Shown here: positions 1 through 8,014 of the stretch, piece after piece
How the letters are laid out: each line of letters starts with the position of its first letter
Position numbering within the stretch: the stretch's first letter is position 1
From: Cupriavidus taiwanensis
Lineage (GTDB): Bacteria; Pseudomonadota; Gammaproteobacteria; Burkholderiales; Burkholderiaceae
Direction of reading: 5' to 3'
DNA length: 64,000 nt
Assembly: GCF_900250075.1 (NCBI RefSeq)
Contig: NZ_LT977070.1
Span: 1,681,634 to 1,745,633 of the forward strand
Notes under the pieces: model-generated
What the model was told of the DNA's origin: nothing
What the model saw: only the letters and a program-made list of their open reading frames with translations
Database searches by the model: none
Program-made: the position numbers and the translations under genes

Positions 1-256
1 AGGTGGCCGGGGTGGCGATGGCGACCAGCGGCAGCACCACGTCGCACTTGCGGATGTTGTACTCGATCCACTCCTTGTTGATGGTGATGTCGCCCTCGAA
101 GAAGTGCATGCGCGGGTGGTCGACGAGGTCGCCCAGGCGGTCCGTGTTCATGTCCATGCCGTAGACCTCCCACGGCGTTGTTTCCAGGATGCGGCGCGTC
201 AGGTGGTGGCCGATGAAGCCGTTGACGCCGAGAATCAGTACTTTCTTGACTTGCAT
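1..256 (-). CDS. ArnA-like NAD-dependent epimerase/UDP-glucuronate decarboxylase, partial
   Basis: Only the N-terminal 85 residues lie in the window; the gene runs off the left edge. Translation from the ATG at 256 gives a Rossmann start ([20 protein letters not shown], GxxGxxG type at residues 9-15), followed by a Lys-Glu-Trp-Ile-Glu-Tyr-Asn segment typical of the decarboxylase half of ArnA. In E. coli that domain oxidatively decarboxylates UDP-glucuronate to the 4-keto-pentose used for L-Ara4N. No formyltransferase domain precedes it, so it is the stand-alone form. It starts 3 nt after the stop of the ArnT-like gene, so the two are probably co-transcribed. Another short-chain UDP-sugar epimerase remains possible because the rest of the protein is missing. 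Confidence 0.8.
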   Translation of the reverse strand, partial: MQVKKVLILGVNGFIGHHLTRRILETTPWEVYGMDMNTDRLGDLVDHPRMHFFEGDITINKEWIEYNIRKCDVVLPLVAIATPAT

Positions 257-259
257 GCG

Positions 260-2167
260 TTAAGGAATGGCAGGGGGAGTGGCAGGGGGAGTGGCAGGGA
301 AACCGGAAACCAGCCGGCGCGTCTGGCGCTCGCCGGCCAGGGCAAAGTTGGCCACCGCAACGCGGCGCCAGTCGCGCGCGATGACATGCATCGGCACGCG
401 CGCGCTCAGTTCGGCAAATGTTGCCGGCGACAGCAGCGCGACGGCGCGCGGGCCATGCTGCCAGGCGTCGACGAAGGCATCGACGGTCGGCAGCCATTTC
501 TGCGGCTCCTGCGCGGTGCCGAAGGCCAGCTCGTCGGCCTGCGCCACCATGGTCAGCGGATGGCGCAGGTAGAACGGCAGCGTGTGATCGAGCATGCCGA
601 CACCGTACAGCGGCATGCCGGGCCGCAGCACGCGCCCGATCGGCGCAACCAGGTCGATGCCGGAGGCGGCCCGGCCGATGGCTTCGTGGCCGAGCAACGC
701 GACCGAAAACGCCAGCAGCATGCCGAACGCATAGCCCGTGACGCTGGCCATGCGCCCGTGGCGCCGAAGCAGCCACAAGGCCGCGGCGGCACTGGCCATC
801 ACCAGCGCGCAAGCCAGCGCCGCCCAGATCGCGTAGTGGCGGTACAGCGCATTGGGCGTGTTGTTGGCATCGAGGGTGGCCACCACCGGGCTGGCCAGCA
901 GGCCGATGGCACCGAGGGCCAGCATGGCGCGCACTTGCCGGGTCCAGGCACGCTCGCCGGCGTGCGCCAGCGCCACGCCGCCGAGGATGCCGAGCGCGGG
1001 GAACATCGGCACGATGTAGCCCGGCAGCTTCGAACCCGACAGGCTGAAGAAGCCGAAGATGGCCAGCGCCCACAGGGCCGCCAGCAGCGCGGGCTGGAAC
1101 GGCAGGTGATTGCCGGCTGTGTGCGCCACGCCGGCGCGCTGCGTGACCGCGCGCACCATGCCTGGCAGCAGGCCCAGCCATGGCAGGAAGCCGCCGGCCA
1201 GCAGCGGCACGAAGTACCACGGTGCGCCGGTGCGCGCGTGCGCCGTCGAGGTATAGCGCTGCCAGTGCTCGTGGATGAAGAAGAAGCGCAGGAATTCCGG
1301 ATTGCGCCGTGCTACCAGCCAGTACCACGGCACCGCCACCAGCAGCATCAGCGCGATCCCGGTAGGCGCATGCAGGCGTCGCCACAGGGCCAGGTCGCGC
1401 GTCACGGCGGTGTAGAGCACCAGCACCAGGCCCGGCAGCGCCACGCCGACCAGCCCCTTGGTCAGCACCGCCACGCCCATGGCCACCCAGCACGCCAGCA
1501 TCCAGCGGCAGCGCGCGGCTGGCGTCGCCGCCGGATGCTGCGCCAGCAGCAGGCTGGCCAGCACGCAGGCCATGGCGCCGGACAGCGTCATGTCGAGCGT
1601 GTTGAAATGCGCCGCGATATTCCACATCGGCGCACTGGCCAGCACCAGCCCGGCCATCAGCCCGGCGCGCGCGCCGAACCAGCGCGCGGCCGCGAGCATC
1701 GATACCCCAAGCCCCGCGGCCCCGGCCAGCGCCACGCACAGCCGCGCCTGCCAGTCGCCGATGCCGAACAGCGCATACGACACCGCTGTCATCCACATGT
1801 GGAACGGCGGCTTTTCAAAGTACTTCAGGCCGTCGTAGCGGATCGTGACCCAGTCGCCGCTGCGCAGCATCTCGCGCGCGATCTCGGCATAGCGGCCTTC
1901 GTCGGGACCCAGCAGGTGGCGCATGCCGAGCGTGCCGAACCACAGCAGCGCGAAGGCCAGCACCACCAGCATCGGCACCACTGGCATCGCGGCAGCGCGC
2001 GCGGCACGTCCGGGCATGGCGGCCCGGACAGGGATCAGCCCGGGTGCGGCGGCAAGGGGGTCGTGACGGTGCGGCATGCGGGAGCGGGACGGCATCGACG
2101 GAGCAGGGTGGCGCGGCACGGGGGACGCGGCAGGGGGCGGCCGGGCCGGTGCGGGCGCAGACACCAT
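260..2167 (-). CDS. arnT: ArnT-like lipid A 4-amino-4-deoxy-L-arabinose transferase (GT39/GT83 family)
   Basis: Polytopic inner-membrane glycosyltransferase of about 635 residues. Family members move L-Ara4N from undecaprenyl phosphate to lipid A, lowering its negative charge and giving polymyxin resistance. The first transmembrane helix (about residue 61 on) is followed by GPDEGRYAE, the acidic first-loop motif of ArnT/PMT enzymes (Asp89-Glu90 in this numbering), then about a dozen hydrophobic helices. The reading frame is open back to 2296, but that would place the start upstream of the candidate promoter and PmrA box (2228-2260), so I chose the ATG at 2167. Its first 60 residues are Pro/Ala/Arg rich and no ribosome site is obvious, so starts at 2095, 2077 or lower are also possible. 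It is followed directly by the ArnA-like gene. A general GT39 enzyme is the main alternative. Confidence 0.8.
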   Translation of the reverse strand: MVSAPAPARPPPAASPVPRHPAPSMPSRSRMPHRHDPLAAAPGLIPVRAAMPGRAARAAAMPVVPMLVVLAFALLWFGTLGMRHLLGPDEGRYAEIAREMLRSGDWVTIRYDGLKYFEKPPFHMWMTAVSYALFGIGDWQARLCVALAGAAGLGVSMLAAARWFGARAGLMAGLVLASAPMWNIAAHFNTLDMTLSGAMACVLASLLLAQHPAATPAARCRWMLACWVAMGVAVLTKGLVGVALPGLVLVLYTAVTRDLALWRRLHAPTGIALMLLVAVPWYWLVARRNPEFLRFFFIHEHWQRYTSTAHARTGAPWYFVPLLAGGFLPWLGLLPGMVRAVTQRAGVAHTAGNHLPFQPALLAALWALAIFGFFSLSGSKLPGYIVPMFPALGILGGVALAHAGERAWTRQVRAMLALGAIGLLASPVVATLDANNTPNALYRHYAIWAALACALVMASAAAALWLLRRHGRMASVTGYAFGMLLAFSVALLGHEAIGRAASGIDLVAPIGRVLRPGMPLYGVGMLDHTLPFYLRHPLTMVAQADELAFGTAQEPQKWLPTVDAFVDAWQHGPRAVALLSPATFAELSARVPMHVIARDWRRVAVANFALAGERQTRRLVSGFPATPPATPPAIP

Positions 2168-2227
2168 GTCCACGCCGGCGCGGCGCGCCGCGTTGTACGG
2201 GGGCAAAGGCAATTGAAAGGTGAGCGG

Positions 2228-2260
2228 AGCATAATCCGCCAACCTTAATGGCACATTAAG
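2228..2260. promoter_or_regulatory. Candidate PmrA box between arnT and the two-component genes
   Basis: CTTAAT-GGCAC-ATTAAG at 2244-2260 has the form of the PmrA/BasR site: two TTAA-centred half sites with 5 nt between them. On the minus strand a -10-like TATGCT (2233-2228) lies 10 nt downstream of the box, so the box overlaps the -35 position for arnT, as in the Salmonella pbgP promoter. On the plus strand a -10-like TGATAC (2280-2285) lies 19 nt away in front of the regulator. Binding by the regulator encoded at 2305 is inferred. Confidence 0.6.
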
Positions 2261-2304
2261 CGGCGCGCGCACCGGGCCGTGATACCTCCGGGCCACTCCA
2301 GAGC

Positions 2305-2976
2305 ATGAAACTCCTGATCGTTGAAGACGACCCGATGCTGGGCGACGGCCTGCGGCGCGGCCTGCAGCTGCTCGACTACGCGGTCGACTGGTTCCGCAAC
2401 GGCACCGATGCCGACCATGCGCTCGGCCTGGCCCACTACGATGCCGTGGTGCTGGACCTGGGCCTGCCGGGCGACGACGGCATGACGCTGCTGGCGCGCT
2501 GGCGCGCGCGCGGCAGCCGCATCCCGGTGATCGTGCTGACCGCGCGCGACGCCGTCGACAGCCGCATCGGCGGGCTCGATGCCGGTGCCGACGACTACCT
2601 GGTCAAGCCGGTCGCGCTCGACGAGCTGGCGGCGCGGCTGCGCGCGGTCACGCGCCGCGCGGCGGGCATGTCGGCTCCGGTGTGGCAGCACGGCGCGCTG
2701 GCCTTCCACCCTGCCGCGCGCCAGGCGTACTGGCAGGGCAAGCCGGTCGAACTGACCAGCCGCGAAGCCATGCTGCTGGAACTGCTGCTGGCGCATCCCA
2801 ACCGGCTGCTGACGCGCGAGGTGCTGCGCGACAAGCTCTACGACTGGCAGGGCGGCATCGAGAGCAACGCGCTCGAAGTCCATATCCACCACCTGCGCCG
2901 CAAGATCCATCCGAAGATCGTGCGCACCTTCCGCGGCGCCGGCTACACGCTGGGCGCGGCCGAGGACTGCGCATGA
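2305..2976 (+). CDS. pmrA: OmpR-family response regulator, PmrA/BasR-like
   Basis: A 223-residue two-domain regulator. The receiver domain (1-115) has the acidic pocket VEDDPML near residue 7, the phospho-acceptor Asp51 in VLDLGLPG, the Thr of VLTARD, and Lys of YLVKPVAL. The C-terminal half (about 127-220) is an OmpR winged helix ending in the typical RTFRGAGYTL. It overlaps the kinase gene by 4 nt (ATGA), so the pair is translationally coupled. It stands divergent from an ArnT-like gene with a PmrA-box-like sequence between, which supports a PmrA-type role in lipid A remodelling over generic QseB-type regulators, which share this architecture. The assignment to PmrA rests on that context. 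Confidence 0.85.
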   Translation: MKLLIVEDDPMLGDGLRRGLQLLDYAVDWFRNGTDADHALGLAHYDAVVLDLGLPGDDGMTLLARWRARGSRIPVIVLTARDAVDSRIGGLDAGADDYLVKPVALDELAARLRAVTRRAAGMSAPVWQHGALAFHPAARQAYWQGKPVELTSREAMLLELLLAHPNRLLTREVLRDKLYDWQGGIESNALEVHIHHLRRKIHPKIVRTFRGAGYTLGAAEDCA

Positions 2977-4337
2977 CGTTGCAGCGCAGGCTGGTGCTGG
3001 CGGTGCTGGTGGCCGCGCCGGTGGTATGGCTGTTGACGCTGGGCATGACCTATGTGCGCGCGCGGCACGAGATCAACGAGCTCTATGACACCGACATGGT
3101 GCGCATGGCACTGCAGATGCAGTCGGTGGTGCCGCTGGTCGACATCGCCGCCGGCATGTCGCGCGCGCGCGTGCCGCGGCTCGACGAAGGCGACCTGGGC
3201 GACGCCGGCCTGGGCGACCTCGCCATCGCCGCCTGGCTGCCCGACGGCAAGCCGCTGCATATCGATCCCGACGGCGACAAGCTGCCGCGCGCCGAAGGCG
3301 TCAAGGGCTTTACCGACGTCACGCTGGATCAGCAGCGCTGGCGGCTCTATTACCTCGACGATCCCGACACCGGCTGGCGCGTGTGCGTGGGCCAGCAGCT
3401 GGGCGAACGCGATGAGCTGATCCTGTCCTACATTGCCGCGCAGGTGCTGCCATGGGCGGTGGGCCTGCCGCTGCTGATCGGCCTGCTGATCGGCTTCATG
3501 CGGCGCGCGATGGCGCCGGTGCGCACGCTGTCCGCGGATATCGAGGCACGTGCCGCGGACGATCGCCGTCCGCTCAGCCTCGCTGCCGTTCCCGGCGAAC
3601 TGGTGCCGCTGGTGCATGCGATGAACCGGCTGCTGGCGCGCGTTTCCGATTCGATCGAACATGAGCGGCGCCTGACCGCCGATGCCGCGCACGAGATGCG
3701 CACGCCGCTGGCGGCGCTCAAGGCGCAGTGGGAAATCGCCGAGCGCTCGCCCGACCGCGACGAACGCGCGCTGGCGCGGGCCAATGTCGCCGCCGGCATC
3801 GACCGTATCGGCCGGCTGGTGTCGCAGCTGCTGACGCTGAGCCGGCTCGAGGATGCCGCCGGGCTGCCGGCGCGCCAGCCGGTCAACTGGGTGCCGGTGG
3901 CACAGCAGGCGCTGTCCGACTGCCTGGCGCTGGCGCAGCAGAAGCAGGTCGACGTGGAGCTGGCCTGGCCGCCGCCGGACCAGGCCGCGTTGCCGGTGGC
4001 GGGCGATCCCGCGCTGCTGTCGCTGCTGCTGCGCAACCTGCTCGACAATGCGATCCGCTACAGCCCGCCGGGCGCGCTGGTGCTGGTCGATTTCCGGCCC
4101 GACAGCATCACCGTGCGCGACCAGGGGCCCGGCGTCGCGCCGGCGTTGCTGGCGCGCCTCGGTGACCGCTTTTTCCGCGGTGGCGCCGGGCAGCACGAGC
4201 AGGGCCACGGCCTGGGCATTTCCATCGCGCGACGCGTGGCACGGCTGCATGGGCTGGAGCTGGCGTTTGCCAACCGGGCCGGCAGTGGCGACGGTACAGA
4301 CAGGGGCCTGTCCGTGCGCATCGCCCGCGGCGCCTGA
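2973..4337 (+). CDS. pmrB: Sensor histidine kinase, PmrB/BasS-like
   Basis: A 454-residue membrane kinase. A first transmembrane helix spans about residues 8-28, a periplasmic segment follows to about 155, and a second helix (PWAVGLPLLIGLLIG) leads into a linker. The dimerisation helix carries His240 in AAHEMRTPL. The ATPase domain shows the N box NLLDNAIRYSPPG, the G1 box VRDQGPGVAP and the G2 box GHGLGISIAR. It should autophosphorylate His240 and pass phosphate to Asp51 of the upstream regulator. The start is the ATG overlapping the regulator stop codon. The large periplasmic domain is longer than in enterobacterial PmrB, so the signal sensed cannot be assumed to be iron or low pH. Confidence 0.85.
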   Translation: MTLQRRLVLAVLVAAPVVWLLTLGMTYVRARHEINELYDTDMVRMALQMQSVVPLVDIAAGMSRARVPRLDEGDLGDAGLGDLAIAAWLPDGKPLHIDPDGDKLPRAEGVKGFTDVTLDQQRWRLYYLDDPDTGWRVCVGQQLGERDELILSYIAAQVLPWAVGLPLLIGLLIGFMRRAMAPVRTLSADIEARAADDRRPLSLAAVPGELVPLVHAMNRLLARVSDSIEHERRLTADAAHEMRTPLAALKAQWEIAERSPDRDERALARANVAAGIDRIGRLVSQLLTLSRLEDAAGLPARQPVNWVPVAQQALSDCLALAQQKQVDVELAWPPPDQAALPVAGDPALLSLLLRNLLDNAIRYSPPGALVLVDFRPDSITVRDQGPGVAPALLARLGDRFFRGGAGQHEQGHGLGISIARRVARLHGLELAFANRAGSGDGTDRGLSVRIARGA

Positions 4338-4345
4338 AACGAAAA

Positions 4346-4373
4346 CGCCCCGCACGGCAAACCGTGCGGGGCG
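4346..4373. terminator. Bidirectional intrinsic terminator
   Basis: A perfect 12-bp GC-rich stem (4346-4357 with 4362-4373) closes a CAAA loop between two convergent genes. The minus-strand side is followed by TTTTCGTTTC, a better U-tract than the plus side (TTGTAG), so it should work best for tex and also serve the kinase operon. Confidence 0.75.
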
Positions 4374-4394
4374 TTGTAGCCGGGGCAGGCGCGC

Positions 4395-6752
4395 TCAGCG
4401 CTTGAGCTTGGCGAACGCGGCGGCCATGGCGCCGGCCGGCTCCGGCTCGCGACGGCCGCCGCCGAAGCCCTTGCCGCCGCCATTGCGCTGGCCGCCACGG
4501 TCGTTGCGGTCGCCGCCCCCTGCGCGCGCCGCGGCCTGGCCGGGCTCGTCGTCGAGCCGCATCGACAGGCCGATGCGATTGCGCTTGACGTCCACCTCCA
4601 TCACCTTGACCTTGACGATCTGCCCGGCCTTGACCACTTCGTGCGCGTCCTTGACGAACTTGTTCGACAGCGCCGAGATATGGACCAGGCCGTCCTGGTG
4701 CACGCCGATATCGACAAACGCGCCGAACGCGGCCACGTTGGTGACCACGCCTTCGAGCACCATGCCGGGCTGCAGGTCCTTCACGTCCTCCACGCCATCC
4801 TGGAAGGTCGCGGTCTTGAACTCGGGACGCGGGTCGCGGCCGGGCTTTTCCAGCTCGGACAGGATGTCGCGCACCGTCGGCAGGCCGAACGATTCGTCGG
4901 TGAACTTCTCCGGCGCCAGGCCGCGCAGCGCCTCGCGGTTGCCCATCACGTCGCGCAGGCACTTCTTGACGTGGTCCAGGATGCGCTGCACCACCGGGTA
5001 CGCTTCCGGGTGCACCGAGGAGCGGTCGAGCGGATTGTCGCCGTCGTTGATGCGCAGGAAGCCCGCGGCCTGCTCGAAGGTCTTGTCGCCCAGGCGCGGC
5101 ACCTGCTTCAGCGCATTGCGGTTGGCGAAGGCGCCGTTGGCGTCGCGGAACTCGACGATATTGCGCGCCAGCACCGAATTCAGGCCCGACACGCGCGCCA
5201 GCAGCGGCGCCGAGGCGGTGTTGACGTCGACCCCCACGGCATTGACGCAGTCCTCGACCACCGCGTCGAGCGCGCGCGCCAGCTCGCGCTGGTTGACGTC
5301 GTGCTGGTACTGGCCCACGCCGATCGACTTCGGATCGATCTTGACCAGCTCGGCCAGCGGATCCTGCAGCCGGCGCGCGATCGACACCGCCCCGCGCAGC
5401 GACACGTCCAGGTCCGGGAATTCCTTGGCGGCCAGCTCCGACGCCGAATAGACCGAGGCGCCGGCTTCGCTGACCACGATCTTGGTCAGCTTCAGCTCGG
5501 GCATCTGCTTCATCAGGTCCTGCACCAGCTTGTCGGTCTCGCGGCTGGCGGTGCCGTTGCCGATCGAGACCAGCGCCACGTTGTGCTGCTTGGCCAGGCG
5601 CGCCAGCGCGGCGAGCGAGCCGTTCCAGTCGCGGCGCGGCTCGTGCGGATAGATGGTGGCTGTCTCCAGCAGCTTGCCGGTGCTGTCCACCACGGCCACC
5701 TTGCAGCCGGTGCGGATGCCCGGATCGATGCCCATCACCGACTTGGGACCGGCCGGCGCCGCCAGCAGCAGCTCATGCAGGTTGCGGCCGAACACCTTGA
5801 TGGCCTCGCTCTCGGCGGTTTCGCGCAGCTGCGTCAGCAACTCGGTCTCCAGGTGCGGCTGCACCTTGACGCGCCAGCACCAGCGGCACACGTCGCCCAG
5901 CCACTTGTCGGCGGGGCGGCCCAGCTGCTGGATGCCGACATGGCGCGCAATCATGCCTTCGCACGGGTGCGGCACCAGCGCGTCCTGCTCTTCGCCCAGG
6001 CCCAGCTTGACCATCAGCACGCCGGCATTGCGGCCGCGGAACAGCGCCAGCGCGCGATGCGACGGCACCGTGCGCAGGGTCTCGCTGTAGTTGTAGTAGT
6101 CGCGGAATTTCTCTTCTTCCGCGGTTTCCTTGCCTTCCATCACCGACGAGGCCACCACGCCGTGGTTCCACAGGTGCTCGCGCAGCTTGCCCAGCAGTTC
6201 GGCGGTCTCGCCGAACTGTTCCGACAGGATGTCGCGCGCGCCGTCCAGCGCCGCCTTGACGTCGGGCACGCCGCCGTCGGCGGTGGGGTTGCCGTTGACG
6301 TACTTCGCCGCTTCGGCCTGCGGGTCGAGCGTGGGATCTGCCAGCAAGGCCAGCGCCAGCGGCTCCAGCCCGCATTCGCGCGCGATCTGGGCGCGGGTGC
6401 GGCGCTTGGGCTTGTAGGGCAGGTAGAGGTCTTCCAGCGCCTGCTTGGTCTGCGCGGCTTCGATCGCGGCCTGCAGCTCGGGCGTGAGCTTGCCTTGCTC
6501 CTCGATCGACGCCAGGATCGCGGCGCGGCGGTCTTCCATGTCGCGCAGGTACAGCAGGCGCTCTTCCAGGTTGCGCAGCTGCGTGTCGTCGAGGTTGCCG
6601 GTCACTTCCTTGCGGTAGCGGGCGATGAAGGGGACGGTGGCGCCTTCATCGAGCAGCGCCACGGCCGCGGCCACCTGGCGGGGCTGCACGGACAGTTCGG
6701 CCGCGATGAGCGCGACGATCTTTTGCGAGACGGATGCGGGCAGGTTGGACAT
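4395..6752 (-). CDS. tex: Tex-family RNA-binding transcription accessory protein
   Basis: 785 residues, normal for Tex. Order of parts: N-terminal helical region ([20 protein letters not shown], then [15 protein letters not shown]), YqgF/RNase H-like domain ([17 protein letters not shown]), helix-hairpin-helix region ([19 protein letters not shown]), and a C-terminal S1 domain ([20 protein letters not shown] at about residues 650-720). A Gly/Arg/Asn-rich tail of some 35 residues follows the S1 domain; such tails often add unspecific RNA binding. Tex is a nucleic-acid-binding protein that affects transcription and stress survival; its precise role is still debated. It is monocistronic, ending at the shared terminator. 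The ATG at 6752 begins the conserved N terminus ([13 protein letters not shown]). Confidence 0.95.
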   Translation of the reverse strand: MSNLPASVSQKIVALIAAELSVQPRQVAAAVALLDEGATVPFIARYRKEVTGNLDDTQLRNLEERLLYLRDMEDRRAAILASIEEQGKLTPELQAAIEAAQTKQALEDLYLPYKPKRRTRAQIARECGLEPLALALLADPTLDPQAEAAKYVNGNPTADGGVPDVKAALDGARDILSEQFGETAELLGKLREHLWNHGVVASSVMEGKETAEEEKFRDYYNYSETLRTVPSHRALALFRGRNAGVLMVKLGLGEEQDALVPHPCEGMIARHVGIQQLGRPADKWLGDVCRWCWRVKVQPHLETELLTQLRETAESEAIKVFGRNLHELLLAAPAGPKSVMGIDPGIRTGCKVAVVDSTGKLLETATIYPHEPRRDWNGSLAALARLAKQHNVALVSIGNGTASRETDKLVQDLMKQMPELKLTKIVVSEAGASVYSASELAAKEFPDLDVSLRGAVSIARRLQDPLAELVKIDPKSIGVGQYQHDVNQRELARALDAVVEDCVNAVGVDVNTASAPLLARVSGLNSVLARNIVEFRDANGAFANRNALKQVPRLGDKTFEQAAGFLRINDGDNPLDRSSVHPEAYPVVQRILDHVKKCLRDVMGNREALRGLAPEKFTDESFGLPTVRDILSELEKPGRDPRPEFKTATFQDGVEDVKDLQPGMVLEGVVTNVAAFGAFVDIGVHQDGLVHISALSNKFVKDAHEVVKAGQIVKVKVMEVDVKRNRIGLSMRLDDEPGQAAARAGGGDRNDRGGQRNGGGKGFGGGRREPEPAGAMAAAFAKLKR

Positions 6753-6918
6753 CTTGGAACGCAGCGTGAGACGCAGTCAGTCGAAAGCGGGGCATTTTGC
6801 CACAAGCGCGCGGGCCTCCGGCGGGGCCCGTGCCGCGGGTCGGGCGGGCGGCGTTGCGCGCACGTGCGCGGGCGCCCGGGGGCGGGCCGCGGTCCGGCCC
6901 GGATGCTAGAATCCGGAC

Positions 6919-7701
6919 ATGATCGTCAAGTCCCGCCCGGCCGTCGCCAAGGCCACCCTCCCGGCCATGCCAACCTTCGCCAACGTGCCCGATGTCTTCC
7001 TGATCCGCCGCGGCGCCCTGGCCGCCGTGGCCGTGGCGGCGTGCGCCGCGCTGATGCCGCTGCGCGCGGCGCAGGCGCAGGCCTCGGCGCCCGGCGCCGC
7101 ACCCGCTGCCGCGCGCGATTTTGCCGCCGAGCGCAAGGCCATCGGCGATTCGCGCGCCTGGACCAACTACCGCTTTGCCGCCGCCGAGCGCGAGTGCTAC
7201 AGCAAGTTCTTCGTCACCCGCTGCATCGACAACGCCAAGGAAATCCAGCGCGAGGAGCTGCAGGTGCTGCGCAAGCGCGAGCTGGAAGTGGGCGAGGCCG
7301 AGCGTGCCCACCGCGCCGCCGAGCGCGACCGCGAGCAGGCCCTGCGCCGCGCCGAGTTCGAGGCCAGCCAGCCGCGGCGCGCCGCCAGCGAGCAGTCCAG
7401 CCGCGAGGCGTACGACAAAAAGCAGCAGGAACAGCAGCTGCGCGACGCGCAGCGCCAGGCCGAGGCGCCGCAGCGTGCCGCCAATGCCGAGGCCTATCAG
7501 AAGAAGCAGTCCGACTTCGATGCCCGCATGCGCGAGGCGCAGCAGAAGGGTGCCGAACAGGCCCGCCAGCGCGAGGAGAACGTGAAGGCATACGAAGCCA
7601 AGCAGCGCGACCTCGAGCAGCGCCAGAAGGCGCTGGAAGAGCGGCGCGCCAAGGCTCAGCAACAGGGCGCGGCGTCGGCGCCGCGCCCGTTCGGTTTCTG
7701 A
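6919..7701 (+). CDS. Exported coiled-coil protein of unknown function
   Basis: A 260-residue protein I do not recognise as a named family. A twin-Arg-preceded hydrophobic stretch (RRGALAAVAVAACAALMPL) ending in AQAQA looks like a Sec signal peptide, cleaved near residue 57 from this start. A second ATG at 6967 would give a more usual signal-peptide length. A TAGAAT at 6907-6912, if a -10 element, would leave almost no leader for the first start, which also favours 6967. The mature part has two cysteines (ECYSKFFVTRC), a pairing seen in many Burkholderiales hypothetical proteins, then a long charged Glu/Arg/Lys/Gln region (residues 110-250) predicted to form a coiled coil. It lies 32 nt upstream of the YdcH-like gene and may share its transcript. 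Confidence 0.7.
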   Translation: MIVKSRPAVAKATLPAMPTFANVPDVFLIRRGALAAVAVAACAALMPLRAAQAQASAPGAAPAAARDFAAERKAIGDSRAWTNYRFAAAERECYSKFFVTRCIDNAKEIQREELQVLRKRELEVGEAERAHRAAERDREQALRRAEFEASQPRRAASEQSSREAYDKKQQEQQLRDAQRQAEAPQRAANAEAYQKKQSDFDARMREAQQKGAEQARQREENVKAYEAKQRDLEQRQKALEERRAKAQQQGAASAPRPFGF

Positions 7702-7733
7702 GCCCCGGCACGGCAATGGCAGCGGAGGCGTAG

Positions 7734-7937
7734 ATGGACAGCAACCTGAATACCCTGGAGCGGCGCATCATGGAGTTGCAGATCGAGCACCGCGATCTCG
7801 ACTACCTGATCGACCGGCTGGCCGGCGATGCGGTCCATGACGAATTGCAGTTGCGGCGGCTGAAGAAGCGCCGGCTCAAGCTGAAGGACGCCATCACGCT
7901 GCTGCAGCTGCAGCTCGAACCCGACGTGCCGGCCTGA
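7734..7937 (+). CDS. YdcH-like small protein (DUF465)
   Basis: A 67-residue protein, almost entirely alpha-helical and charged, with the family pattern of heptad leucines (LERRIMELQIEHRDLDYLID, then LQLRRLKKRRLKLKD). The Lys-Lys-Arg-Arg-Leu-Lys-Leu-Lys-Asp motif in the second helix is typical of DUF465/YdcH, whose function is unknown. The start is fixed by AGCGGAGG about 8 nt upstream of the ATG. It probably forms a helical hairpin or a dimeric coiled coil. It follows the exported coiled-coil gene closely. Confidence 0.8.
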   Translation: MDSNLNTLERRIMELQIEHRDLDYLIDRLAGDAVHDELQLRRLKKRRLKLKDAITLLQLQLEPDVPA

Positions 7938-8014
7938 GCGCCGCCGCCCCCGGGCGCGGCGATGGCCGGCAATCGCTGCCGGTATGCCGCAGCCCATACA
8001 ACATTCCCCCACCC

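Noticed and set aside
104..2248. A 714-codon plus-strand frame opposite arnT
   Set aside because: Antisense to an ArnT-like membrane protein; no domain, and the composition is that of a GC-rich shadow.
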